A DNA stretch of 64,000 bases from Litorimonas sp051251645 (GTDB lineage Bacteria > Pseudomonadota > Alphaproteobacteria > Caulobacterales > Maricaulaceae). Position numbers and translations under genes: made by a program. Where the stretch lies: assembly GCA_051251645.1 (NCBI GenBank), contig JBPOEY010000004.1, positions 186,001 to 250,000 on the forward strand. Direction: 5' to 3'. The notes beneath the pieces are model-generated. The model did no database searches and was not told the origin of the DNA. It saw only the letters and a program-made list of their open reading frames with translations. Below, piece by piece: positions 51,364 through 60,485 of the stretch. The stretch's first letter is position 1, and each line of letters begins with the position of its first letter.

Positions 51364-52815
51364 ATGCTTAAATCTGTAAAGTTGTTTGTCTGTATTAGCG
51401 GGTTCCTTTTGGCGCCGCTATCAACCGCATTCGCGGAAGAGCACACCAGTGACGACGCGCGGCCAAATATCATATTTATATTTGCAGATGATTTAGGTTG
51501 GGGGGATATTAGCCAGCATGGTCACCCGGATATCCGTACGCCAAACATTGATCGGCTTGCGAATGAAGGGTCTGAATTCTACCAGTTTTCAGTCTCTAAC
51601 CCAGTCTGCTCGCCAAGTCGCACCGCTGTAATGACAGGTCATTATCCTGCGCGTCACAACGTTAATCGCCATTTTGCGTCGCTCGTCCACCATCAAAATA
51701 TGGCGATGGGTGATTGGCTGGACAAAGATGTCGTGACGATGCCGCGTCTTTTGAAGAATGCGGGCTACGCAACCGGTCATTTCGGCAAATGGCATCTGGG
51801 CAACAATCGCTACGCGCCGCTACCAGTCGAATATGGTTATGACGAAACAACGGTCTTCAACGGCGGAGGTCCGCAAACGACCAGTGTCGCTCTATATGAT
51901 GACGCCATCGACTTCATAACGCGTCACAAGGACGAACGATTTTTCGTCAATTTGTGGATTCATGAGACCCATCTGCCGCACTATCCGTCCGAAGAGTCAC
52001 TCGCAAAATATCAACATCTCCCCGATCAGACTCGTGTCTATGCGGCTGTGATGGATCAGGCTGACCAGCGCATTGGCAAAGTTTTGAACGCGCTCGATGA
52101 CTTGGGTCTTACCGGTAATACGCTTGTGATCTTTTCTAGTGATAATGGTCCTGCCCACACTGGAACCGAGAAGCAAAAAGTCCATCGCAACGATAAAGAT
52201 GGTGCTGGTCTAGGGATTATTCCTCACGGGCTCTATTACAGCACGGGATCTTCGGGCGGATTGCGGGGCGGTAAGCAGGATACATATGAGGGGGGGCTTA
52301 GGGTTCCTTTCCTTGTGCGCTGGCCGGGGCATGTTCCAGCCGGGAGGGCCGATACCGAATCTATCGTGACGGCTGTCGATCTGTTGCCGACCTTCGCGGA
52401 GATCAGCGGAGCGACACTGCCGAGCGACTATGTTTCCGACGGGCAAAGTGTCGTTGATTTGCTGCTAGGGGGTTCAGTCACGCGCGAGAAGCCGATGTTT
52501 TGGGAATGGCGCTACGGGATTGATACCAACCGCCCGTCTCTGCTCGCCGTACGCGAGGGGCCGTGGAAGCTATTCGTCCACCGCGATGTGGATAGCGTTG
52601 AGCTTTATAACGTTATGCGTGATCGGGCCGAGACAATGAATGTGGCCGCCGATTATCCTGAGATGGTGGCGCGAATGAAGGCGCTCGCCTTGGAATGGAA
52701 GGCGACATTGCCTGAGATACCTCCGGCAAACGCTGTTTCACCCGCGCGTAAAAACAAAAAGATGAAAACGACAGCGAAGAAAAAGAAGAAAAAGAACAAA
52801 AAAAAGAAAAACTAA
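51364..52815 (+). CDS. S1-family sulfatase with poly-lysine C-terminal tail
   Basis: About 483 residues. An ordinary signal peptide ends AFA-E; ADDLGWGDIS carries metal ligands; active-site CSPSRTAVMTG with Cys82; GKWHLGNNRYAP and SSDNGPAHTGT follow. The last 25 residues are almost all Lys and Asn, resembling the tail of the preceding EF-hand protein, and could hold the enzyme on polyanionic substrate or cell-surface polymers. The frame opens from 51241, but those residues lack signal-peptide character; ATGs at 51352 and 51364 begin the signal. It heads the longest degradative operon here. Unlike most sulfatases in the window it lacks a lipobox. Confidence 0.91.
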   Translation: MLKSVKLFVCISGFLLAPLSTAFAEEHTSDDARPNIIFIFADDLGWGDISQHGHPDIRTPNIDRLANEGSEFYQFSVSNPVCSPSRTAVMTGHYPARHNVNRHFASLVHHQNMAMGDWLDKDVVTMPRLLKNAGYATGHFGKWHLGNNRYAPLPVEYGYDETTVFNGGGPQTTSVALYDDAIDFITRHKDERFFVNLWIHETHLPHYPSEESLAKYQHLPDQTRVYAAVMDQADQRIGKVLNALDDLGLTGNTLVIFSSDNGPAHTGTEKQKVHRNDKDGAGLGIIPHGLYYSTGSSGGLRGGKQDTYEGGLRVPFLVRWPGHVPAGRADTESIVTAVDLLPTFAEISGATLPSDYVSDGQSVVDLLLGGSVTREKPMFWEWRYGIDTNRPSLLAVREGPWKLFVHRDVDSVELYNVMRDRAETMNVAADYPEMVARMKALALEWKATLPEIPPANAVSPARKNKKMKTTAKKKKKKNKKKKN

Positions 52816-52861
52816 ATTGTCAAAATCATCAGTTGATGGCCGCAACAAAAATAGGTGTAAC

Positions 52862-54682
52862 ATGAAACTATCGACAGCCATATTCGTTGGCGCATTAATG
52901 TTTGGATCGGCGGCATTTGCGCAAGACGGCCAGAAATCGATGGACGAGCTATGGGGCGAAACAGCAGAGCCTCAGGTCAATTTGGCAAACGCCGAGCGCG
53001 GCGATTGGTTCTCCAAAGACAAATATTCCATGTTTATTCACTGGGGGCTTTACTCCGTCCCTGCGGGAGAATGGAAAGGGAAGACCTATTACGGTATCTC
53101 TGAATGGCTGATGTCCAATCGCGTCGCGGATATTCCTGTCGATGATTATAAGATGATCGCAAGCGAGTTTAACCCGACGGCGTTTGATGCCAAGGCATGG
53201 GTGCAACTCGCTGTCGACTCGGGTATGAAGAATATTGTCATCACGTCAAAGCACCATGAGGGCTTCGCGATGTATGACTCTGCGGCCAGCACATATGATA
53301 TTGCTGATGCCTCCCCATTTGACCGTGATCCCTTAAAAGAACTCGCGGATGCGGCGCAGGCGGCGGGTATCGGCCTTGGCTTCTACTATTCCCAGCGACA
53401 GGATTGGTATGAGCAGGGCGGCGCGGGTGTCGCATGGGATAGTCCTGATCAGGAAAACGACTTCGAAGAATATTTCAATACGAAAGTCGTGCCGCAAGTC
53501 ACCGAATTGCTGACCAGTTATGGCCCGATCAAAACCGTGTGGTTCGATACGCCGGGCGGCATGACCAAGGAACAATCGCTGCAATTGGTGCATCTTGTTC
53601 GCGACTTGCAACCTTCGGCCATGATCAACAGCCGAATCGGCAATGGCGTAGGCGATTTTCGGACTCTCGGAGATCACAGCCTCTCCCAAGTCAATCATGA
53701 TGGCCTGTGGGAGACGATCGACACGACTAATAATAGCTGGGGTTATGCGTGGTATGATGAGAACTGGAAATCCGGCACGGAAATCATCCGCCGCCTAACT
53801 TCGACTGTCGGTCGGGGCGGAAACTACATGATCAATGTTGGCCCCACCGGAAAAGGGGAAATTCCGCAAGATGCCATGATCGGTCTTCGCAATGCCGGGG
53901 AATGGCTCGAGGATTATGGCCATACCATTTATGGGGCTTCCGCTTCGCCGTGGGGACGCGCGCAATCATGGGGCGACATCACCATGCAAGACAATATGTT
54001 GTACTTGCACGTGTTCGATTGGCCCCTCGACGGTGATATCCACCTCTCTGGGTTGGAAACGAAGATCGCATCAGCGAAATTGGCGGGGAAACGGCTGAAA
54101 CATCGCCGCTCGGAGAATGGCTGGACGACATTCAAACTACCGTCCGATAAACCGGACGGCCTCATTCCGGTCATTGAAGTCAAACTAAAAGGGCCGGTAA
54201 AGGTCGATGACACGCCGGGTGTCGATCCTAGCGTGACAACTGTCCTGAACTCAGCATTTGCAAAGTGTGACGGCTGCAAGAATACCGAAATCCGCTGGAT
54301 GCAGAAATTTGGTGACTGGAATTACGCGAACAATCTCTTGGATTGGGAAACGGGTGCGACTGGGAAGTGGACTGTCGATATCGCTGCGCCCGGACGCTAT
54401 CTACTGAAAGTCAATTACTCTGCCGATGATATCGTTGATTTCAGCGAATGGAACTTCACGTTCAAGGAAGACACATTGATTATGCAGGCTCTCGACACGG
54501 GCGAGCGCAAAAACTCAAAGCGGCAGTCTAAAGGCCGCACACTCTACCGGTATCGCACCGATACAATTGGTATTGTTACGCTTCCGGCGGGCCAGCAAGA
54601 CATTATGATTTCGCCCAAAGGATCTGTAGTCGGGGGCGGCATAAATTTACAGGCCATCTCCCTGACACCTGTCGAGGATTAG
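52862..54682 (+). CDS. GH29 alpha-L-fucosidase with C-terminal accessory domain
   Basis: 606 residues. Signal peptide ends AFA-Q; no lipobox. Barrel start KDKYSMFIHWGLYSVPAG, TSKHHEGFAMYDS, nucleophile Asp229 in TVWFDTPGG, and GGNYMINVGPTGKG. A beta-rich module from about residue 450 (KCDGCKNTEIRWMQKFGDW, GRYLLKVNYS) parallels that of the GH29 at 21304, its closest relative here. AGGTG precedes the ATG at 52862; upstream codons to 52817 are in frame but have no signal character. It follows the poly-lysine sulfatase and is coupled to the GH141-like gene, three bases downstream. Confidence 0.93.
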   Translation: MKLSTAIFVGALMFGSAAFAQDGQKSMDELWGETAEPQVNLANAERGDWFSKDKYSMFIHWGLYSVPAGEWKGKTYYGISEWLMSNRVADIPVDDYKMIASEFNPTAFDAKAWVQLAVDSGMKNIVITSKHHEGFAMYDSAASTYDIADASPFDRDPLKELADAAQAAGIGLGFYYSQRQDWYEQGGAGVAWDSPDQENDFEEYFNTKVVPQVTELLTSYGPIKTVWFDTPGGMTKEQSLQLVHLVRDLQPSAMINSRIGNGVGDFRTLGDHSLSQVNHDGLWETIDTTNNSWGYAWYDENWKSGTEIIRRLTSTVGRGGNYMINVGPTGKGEIPQDAMIGLRNAGEWLEDYGHTIYGASASPWGRAQSWGDITMQDNMLYLHVFDWPLDGDIHLSGLETKIASAKLAGKRLKHRRSENGWTTFKLPSDKPDGLIPVIEVKLKGPVKVDDTPGVDPSVTTVLNSAFAKCDGCKNTEIRWMQKFGDWNYANNLLDWETGATGKWTVDIAAPGRYLLKVNYSADDIVDFSEWNFTFKEDTLIMQALDTGERKNSKRQSKGRTLYRYRTDTIGIVTLPAGQQDIMISPKGSVVGGGINLQAISLTPVED

Positions 54683-54685
54683 CCG

Positions 54686-56890
54686 ATGCAAACGCTGCCC
54701 CCCATCACGCTCCAAACACGGCGCAGATTTCTGCAAGTCAGCACGAGCCTCGTCGGCGCGATGACATTGCCTCTGCTGGCGGCTAGCTGCGCCACTGGGG
54801 CCGATGTGGGCGCGACTGATGCAGACTTTTACGTAGCGACTGACGGAAATGACGCCGCGGACGGCAAAACGCTCAGGACTGCCTTTGCGACTCTGGAACG
54901 CGCGAGAGATGCGGTCCGTGACTTTAAGGGCAGCACAGCTCAAGACCATATCAGAGTGCTCATTCGCGGAGGGCGATACCAACTCAATTATACTGTTCTA
55001 TTTGATTTGAACGATTCTATCGAAGGTGATCGTACGATTACCTATGCGGCCTATCCCGGCGAGATTCCCTTATTCAGCGCCGGCACACAAATCAGGGGCT
55101 GGACAAAAGCGCCGTATGATCTGCCTGACTTACCGGAGGCCGCGCGCGGCAACGTTCTCGTCGCCAATGTGTCGGGCGATTTCAAAACGCTCTATGACGC
55201 CGATGGACGATTGACGCGTGCAAGCGGTGAGCCGTTTATTCCAACAAAAAAGGGTAAATCCGACGTCATCCATTTTCCGCAAGGTGCGATCAAGGATTGG
55301 GATAATTTGGACGATGTCGAGGTATTCGTTCGTCCTCACCATGCTTGGATCGTCAACGTGTTGCCGCTCAAATCCGTCGACACAAAAAAACAAATTGCGA
55401 CCACCAAAATCAAAGCGACCTATGGGATCAGCCCTCTGCATTTCCTGAAAGACGTCAAGAATTGCTTTGTCGAAAACGTCATCGAGGGTCTGGATGCGCC
55501 AGGAAAATGGGTGCTGAACTCGAAGACTGGGAAGCTCTACCTATGGCCGCGCAATGAATCCGCTATCTATGCGCCTCAGTTGAGAGAGCTGGTTAAAGTC
55601 CAAGGCGACATTAACAAAATGGGCCCTGTCGACGTTCCCGTGACAAACCTTCACTTCATTGGTTTGAGCTTTATGCATGGCGAGCGTCCGACGCCAGCAG
55701 ATAATGATGCCGGCGTTCAGCATGATTGGGAAATGTACGACAAGGATCACGCGATGGTCCGGTTCCGCGGAACCGAAAATTGCTCGATAAAAGATTGCCA
55801 TTTTGCTCATAGTGGCGGCGGCGCTTTGCGCCTTGATCTGCATGCTATGAATAACGAGATTTCCGGCAATCATATTGAGGAAATCGGTACGACGGGCATT
55901 TTCCTTTGCGGCTACGGTCCAGGAACAAAAGACGTGAATAAGGACAACCTCGTCTACAATAATCACATCCATCACACGGGCCGGATTTTGTCGCACGGAT
56001 CAGGTATATTGGTTTGGCAGAGCGGAAACAACAAGGTCGCCAATAATCTGATCCATAACACGCCCTATACTGGCTTGATTATCTCCGGTGTTATGAGTGC
56101 CTTCTTCGCCAAGAAAAATGACAGGGAACTCGTCCGCACCGTTCGCTGGCACGAGGTCAAAGGTGAGGCAGGTCAGATGTCCCGCAAGGACACAGAGCCT
56201 TATCTGCACACGCGCGACAACGTTTTCGAATATAATGAAATTCATCACGCGATGGAGGCGCTCGGCGATGGTAATGCCATCTACATTCGCGGCGCGGGTC
56301 CAGGTAACATTATCCGCCGCAACTATGTCCATCACCTCGTCGCCCCGATGATCATGCAGGCGGCTATTCGAACGGATGGCGGTCAACGGGATACGCTTAT
56401 AACCGAAAACATCGTCTATAAATGTACGTCTCAGGGCATCTTGCTGAAGCTCAATAACGAAGCGACGAACAATATTATCGCGGACATCATCGCGCCGCCG
56501 CGCGGTTATTATATGTCCCTGCGAGAGGGGCCATTAACAGGCGCCAACATCTCGAAAAACATCTTTTATGCGTCGGGCGATGAATGCGTGTTTGTCGATG
56601 TGTTGCCGCCGCGGCGCGAAGGGCTGTCCGAAGATCGCCGGGGGAGAGCGCTGGCCCGAACGCAAGATGCAGATATGGATCAGAACATCTATTACTGCGC
56701 GGGCAAACCTGAATTGGGTCCTGCCTGGATTACAAAACAGCAGGCCGTTGGTGTCGACCAGAACAGCCTTGCGGCGAATCCGATGTTTGTAGATCCGGAG
56801 AATGGAGACTTTCGATTTGCGGCTAATTCTCCCGCTCACAAGATGGGTATCAAACCTATCGACATGTCGGCGATCGGGTTGAGGACATAA
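54686..56890 (+). CDS. GH141-like right-handed beta-helix enzyme, Tat lipoprotein
   Basis: 734 residues. The N-terminus TRRRFLQVSTSLVGAM has a twin-arginine motif and ends in a lipobox AASC, suggesting a Tat-exported lipoprotein. Then FYVATDGNDAADGKTLRTAF and LERARDAVRDFK, the typical GH141 opening; IRVLIRGGRYQL; TYAAYPGEIPLFSAG; and many helical rungs (NEISGNHIEEIGTTGIFLCG, NLVYNNHIHHTGRIL, NVFEYNEIHHAMEALGD). GH141 contains alpha-L-fucosidases acting on complex polysaccharides. It lacks the PDZ tail of the protein encoded at 25101. The gene fits between GH29 and sulfatase with 3- and 1-bp gaps. Family call by layout; exact linkage unknown. Confidence 0.85.
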   Translation: MQTLPPITLQTRRRFLQVSTSLVGAMTLPLLAASCATGADVGATDADFYVATDGNDAADGKTLRTAFATLERARDAVRDFKGSTAQDHIRVLIRGGRYQLNYTVLFDLNDSIEGDRTITYAAYPGEIPLFSAGTQIRGWTKAPYDLPDLPEAARGNVLVANVSGDFKTLYDADGRLTRASGEPFIPTKKGKSDVIHFPQGAIKDWDNLDDVEVFVRPHHAWIVNVLPLKSVDTKKQIATTKIKATYGISPLHFLKDVKNCFVENVIEGLDAPGKWVLNSKTGKLYLWPRNESAIYAPQLRELVKVQGDINKMGPVDVPVTNLHFIGLSFMHGERPTPADNDAGVQHDWEMYDKDHAMVRFRGTENCSIKDCHFAHSGGGALRLDLHAMNNEISGNHIEEIGTTGIFLCGYGPGTKDVNKDNLVYNNHIHHTGRILSHGSGILVWQSGNNKVANNLIHNTPYTGLIISGVMSAFFAKKNDRELVRTVRWHEVKGEAGQMSRKDTEPYLHTRDNVFEYNEIHHAMEALGDGNAIYIRGAGPGNIIRRNYVHHLVAPMIMQAAIRTDGGQRDTLITENIVYKCTSQGILLKLNNEATNNIIADIIAPPRGYYMSLREGPLTGANISKNIFYASGDECVFVDVLPPRREGLSEDRRGRALARTQDADMDQNIYYCAGKPELGPAWITKQQAVGVDQNSLAANPMFVDPENGDFRFAANSPAHKMGIKPIDMSAIGLRT

Positions 56891-56891
56891 T

Positions 56892-58484
56892 ATGCGCGGA
56901 TTGCTGACGATATGCCTCGTGGCCTGTGCGGCGTTTTCTCTAGGGTCGTGCTCAACAGCGCAGGACGTGGAGACGTCATTAACAGCAAAGCCAAATATTA
57001 TCGTGATCTTGGCTGACGATATGCGCGCGGATGCCACCGGTCATTCGGGAAGCCCGATTATCCAGACGCCCAACATCGACAGACTGGCGGCAAATGGCAC
57101 CGTTTTCGAAAATGCCTTTGCAACCAGCGCTGTCTGTACACCCAGCCGCACGTCTCTGCTGACCGGACAGTATGAACGTCGGCACGGCATTAATTTCAAT
57201 TCTCAAAGCAGCCTGTCCAATGAGGCGTGGCAGCAAACCTATCCAATGCTGATGAAGCAAGCCGGGTACTTTGCCGGCTATATCGGCAAAAACCATACTG
57301 CGATTGGAAGAAATGAGGACGGCGTCACGGGCTATAATAGCGGCGTCATGGATACGAGTTTTGACTACTGGTATGCCAGCCATAAACATCTCGGCTTCTA
57401 TCCCAAAGACAGAGAGCAGCACGCGATCTTCAAGAATGCAGAATCTGATACACAAGTTGAAATTATCGAAGAAGGCGTGGAAAATTTCATGGCGCCGAAT
57501 GAGGCGTTTCAAGCGGGTTACGATTTTCTGGATAGCCGACCCAAAGATCAACCGTTCGTTCTGCTGATAAACTTCAATGTACCGCATGCAAATGGGACAT
57601 TGTCGATGGAACAGCGCGAAAGTGATTTGGAACTCTACAAATCAATTTACAGGGACCAGATTGAACAAATCACGCTTCCGAGCAGCTTTGTTAGCGAAAA
57701 CGATATTGCTCAGCCAAAATTGCCGTCCAATGTCCATAACGGAAAATATCTATTTACCTATGATTATGCCAAAGAAGCGGACACGCTAACTGAACATAAA
57801 ATTCGTGAGATGCAGACTATTTCCGGCATTGATAAGATGATTGGGAAACTGTTTGCGCGCTTAGATGCGCAAGGCATCTCGGAGAAGACGATCATCATCT
57901 TTGCGTCTGATCACGGTCTGATGCATGGGGAATTTGGCCTGCGCGGCAAAGTCTTTCTCTATGACCCCTCCGTTAAAATTCCTCTTATCGTGTATAATCC
58001 GCAAACGAAAGATGACGATCAAGTTGCTGCTAATTCTGATCTCGTCGCTCTCATCGATATAGGGCCGACCGTTTTGGATTTGGCAGGGCTTCCGGTCCCA
58101 GATTACATGCAGGGGGATAGTCTGAAGCCTCTCATGAGAGGCGAGCCAGCAGACTGGCGGAATGAGCTTTTTCTCGAAAACATGATGACCATTCAGAACT
58201 ATCCGAGAATGGAAGGCGTTAGAACGCGCAAGTGGAAATATATTCGCTACTTCGACAAAGCAAATGATGGGAAATATGCCGATATGATCAACGCGTCTAT
58301 CAATGGAGAAGCGCCGATCTATGAGGAATTGTTCGATCTGGAAAATGATCCGGGCGAGACACGTAATGTTATCGACGTCGAGGCCAATACCGCCATCGCC
58401 GACACACTTAGGGCTGAGAATATACGCCTTGTGAAGACGCTTCGCGGCGAGGGCCAGCTGACGACATATTCGAACGCAAAGTAG
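56892..58484 (+). CDS. S1-family sulfatase, lipoprotein
   Basis: 530 residues. Lipobox LGSC (lipid Cys20); LADDMRADATG with metal-binding Asp pair; active-site CTPSRTSLLTG with Cys82; YIGKNHTAIG replaces the usual GKWHLG, and FASDHGLMHGEFGLRGK and EELFDLENDPGETRN follow. The Lys-Asn-His variation and the DHG instead of DNG place it in a different subgroup from its neighbours, resembling choline-sulfatase or iduronate-sulfatase-like branches. It starts one base after the GH141 stop. Substrate therefore may be a differently placed sulfate. Confidence 0.92.
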   Translation: MRGLLTICLVACAAFSLGSCSTAQDVETSLTAKPNIIVILADDMRADATGHSGSPIIQTPNIDRLAANGTVFENAFATSAVCTPSRTSLLTGQYERRHGINFNSQSSLSNEAWQQTYPMLMKQAGYFAGYIGKNHTAIGRNEDGVTGYNSGVMDTSFDYWYASHKHLGFYPKDREQHAIFKNAESDTQVEIIEEGVENFMAPNEAFQAGYDFLDSRPKDQPFVLLINFNVPHANGTLSMEQRESDLELYKSIYRDQIEQITLPSSFVSENDIAQPKLPSNVHNGKYLFTYDYAKEADTLTEHKIREMQTISGIDKMIGKLFARLDAQGISEKTIIIFASDHGLMHGEFGLRGKVFLYDPSVKIPLIVYNPQTKDDDQVAANSDLVALIDIGPTVLDLAGLPVPDYMQGDSLKPLMRGEPADWRNELFLENMMTIQNYPRMEGVRTRKWKYIRYFDKANDGKYADMINASINGEAPIYEELFDLENDPGETRNVIDVEANTAIADTLRAENIRLVKTLRGEGQLTTYSNAK

Positions 58485-58537
58485 CGGATTTAGATCGCCT
58501 TTTCAGAATGCGCGACGAACCGAATAGGAAGTAAGAG

Positions 58538-60436
58538 ATGATTATACGTCCGAGATATAACAACAGATCAGTACTGCTTTGTATCGCCTTTGTAGCTGTC
58601 CTCGGCCTCGCTTCCTGCGCGACCGAAGCCGCATTAGACACAGACCTCGAAAGGTCTGCAGAGACGAACCGGCCGAACATTATTTTGGTGATGACCGATG
58701 ACCAAGGTTATGGCGACCTTGGTATTAACGATAACCCTATCATTCAGACGCCCGTCATTGATCAATTCGCATCGGAAAGTGTCAGCTTCACCAATTTCCA
58801 CGTTGACCCGACGTGCTCGCCGACTCGTTCGGCTTTAATGAGCGGTAAATATTCTATGCGGGCCGGTGTCTGGCATACCGTTATGGGCCGTCACATGTTA
58901 TCAGATAATCACTATACGCTTCCAGAAATTTTGAAGGATGCGGGGTACGACACTGCCATGATGGGCAAGTGGCACTTAGGCGACAATTACCCGTTCCGGC
59001 CTCAGGATCAGGGGTTTGATCACGTTGTTATTCACGGCGGCGGCGGTGTCGGCCAAACACCGGATTATTGGGGCAACACACAGTTTGACGATACGTTCTA
59101 CGTTAATGGCGAGGAGAAAGGTTACTCGGGATTCGCGACAGATGTCTGGTTCGATGAGGCCATCGATTACGTGCGTTTGAAAGCGGAAGAGCAGCAACCG
59201 TTCTTTCTCTATGTGTCGACTAATGCGCCCCATACACCTTACCGCGCGCCAGAAGCCTATGCACAGCCTTACAGGGATTTAGGCCTGCCGGAAAATATGG
59301 CCCATTTCTACGGTATGATCACGAATATCGACGACAATATGGATCGGCTTCTGAAGGCTGTCAGCGCCGAGGAAATTGAAGACAATACAATCATTATCTT
59401 CATGACAGATAATGGATCGAGCTATGCTGCAAAGAAAAAAGGCGAGCCATTAGATATTTTACCGGACGCCGTTAAAGCGCAATTTGGCGAGGCGCTGACC
59501 ACGCTAAATGCGGGGATGCGCGCCGGTAAGGCATCCACTTATGATGGCGGTCATCGTGTCCCATTTTACATCAAATGGCCGGGCGGAAAGTTCAAATCGC
59601 CCGCGCAGGTCAATGACCTGTCCGCACATATCGATATCCTACCAACATTGCTCGACTTGGCTGGCCTTGACGCGGACGGTCTGGATACGGACGGGATAAG
59701 CCTGACGCCGGCCATCCAAGACGGTCAGGTCCTTCCTGACCGCACGCTGGTTGTGACAAACCAACGGGTTCTCAACCCGGACCCACAGCGACCCTATGCG
59801 GTTATGCAAGGGGATTGGCGCTATGTACATGCTGCTGAAACAGGCGGCACGGAACTGTTCGATGTCTCGATTGATCCGGGGCAGACGAACGATATAAGTG
59901 CGGATCACCCAGCCCGGGTTGCGGCAATGTCGGATGCTTATGACGCATGGTGGCAACATGTCACAGCGGCTGGTACACCGACGACGCGTATCGTTATCGG
60001 ATCTGACCGCGAAAACCCGAGCCGCTTAACGGCAATGGATGTGCTCGCACCAAACACAGGGCAAGTGCCGTGGTGGCCCGGCTTTGCATTTGAAAGCAAT
60101 GATGAATGGACAAAGGGCTGGGTTGGCAATGAAGACAAGTTCCAAGTCTCGCCTTGGGCTCTAAAGGTCGAAGAGGCCGGGACATATAAGCTGTCGCTTT
60201 ATGTCCATGATAAACCTGCCGGAAAGGTTGTTCCGAACACTTACGCCCATTTGAAACTAGGTGATCAAACCCTCACTTCCAATGTCCAATCCGGTAGTAT
60301 CTCCGCAGACTTTGTGACCGATCTTGATGCGGGTAATGTGGACGTCGAAGCGTGGTTTGATGACCAAGCGGACGGTTCCGCGACAGGCGGGAGACTGCCA
60401 GCGTTCTTTATGTATGCTGAGAGACTTGAGGATTGA
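58538..60436 (+). CDS. S1-family sulfatase, lipoprotein, with C-terminal beta-rich domain
   Basis: 632 residues. Lipobox LASC (lipid Cys27); MTDDQGYGDLG; active-site CSPTRSALMSG with Cys93; GKWHLGDNYPFRPQDQGF and HGGGGVGQTPDYWGNTQFDDTFY. The C-terminal extension with YKLSLYVHDKPAGKVVP is shared with the sulfatases at 23202 and 39437. The three presumably came from duplication with dispersal to three operons. AGGAAGTAAG lies before the ATG. It lies 53 bp after the preceding sulfatase gene. Confidence 0.93.
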   Translation: MIIRPRYNNRSVLLCIAFVAVLGLASCATEAALDTDLERSAETNRPNIILVMTDDQGYGDLGINDNPIIQTPVIDQFASESVSFTNFHVDPTCSPTRSALMSGKYSMRAGVWHTVMGRHMLSDNHYTLPEILKDAGYDTAMMGKWHLGDNYPFRPQDQGFDHVVIHGGGGVGQTPDYWGNTQFDDTFYVNGEEKGYSGFATDVWFDEAIDYVRLKAEEQQPFFLYVSTNAPHTPYRAPEAYAQPYRDLGLPENMAHFYGMITNIDDNMDRLLKAVSAEEIEDNTIIIFMTDNGSSYAAKKKGEPLDILPDAVKAQFGEALTTLNAGMRAGKASTYDGGHRVPFYIKWPGGKFKSPAQVNDLSAHIDILPTLLDLAGLDADGLDTDGISLTPAIQDGQVLPDRTLVVTNQRVLNPDPQRPYAVMQGDWRYVHAAETGGTELFDVSIDPGQTNDISADHPARVAAMSDAYDAWWQHVTAAGTPTTRIVIGSDRENPSRLTAMDVLAPNTGQVPWWPGFAFESNDEWTKGWVGNEDKFQVSPWALKVEEAGTYKLSLYVHDKPAGKVVPNTYAHLKLGDQTLTSNVQSGSISADFVTDLDAGNVDVEAWFDDQADGSATGGRLPAFFMYAERLED

Positions 60437-60485
60437 TTTCCCGAACACTCTCACAATCCAAATATGCCGACAACAAGAGCTATCT

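Noticed and set aside
60324..60485. N-terminal extension of the GH29 gene at 60486
   Set aside because: It lies within the upstream sulfatase coding sequence and has no signal-peptide character; the lipoprotein signal starts at 60486.
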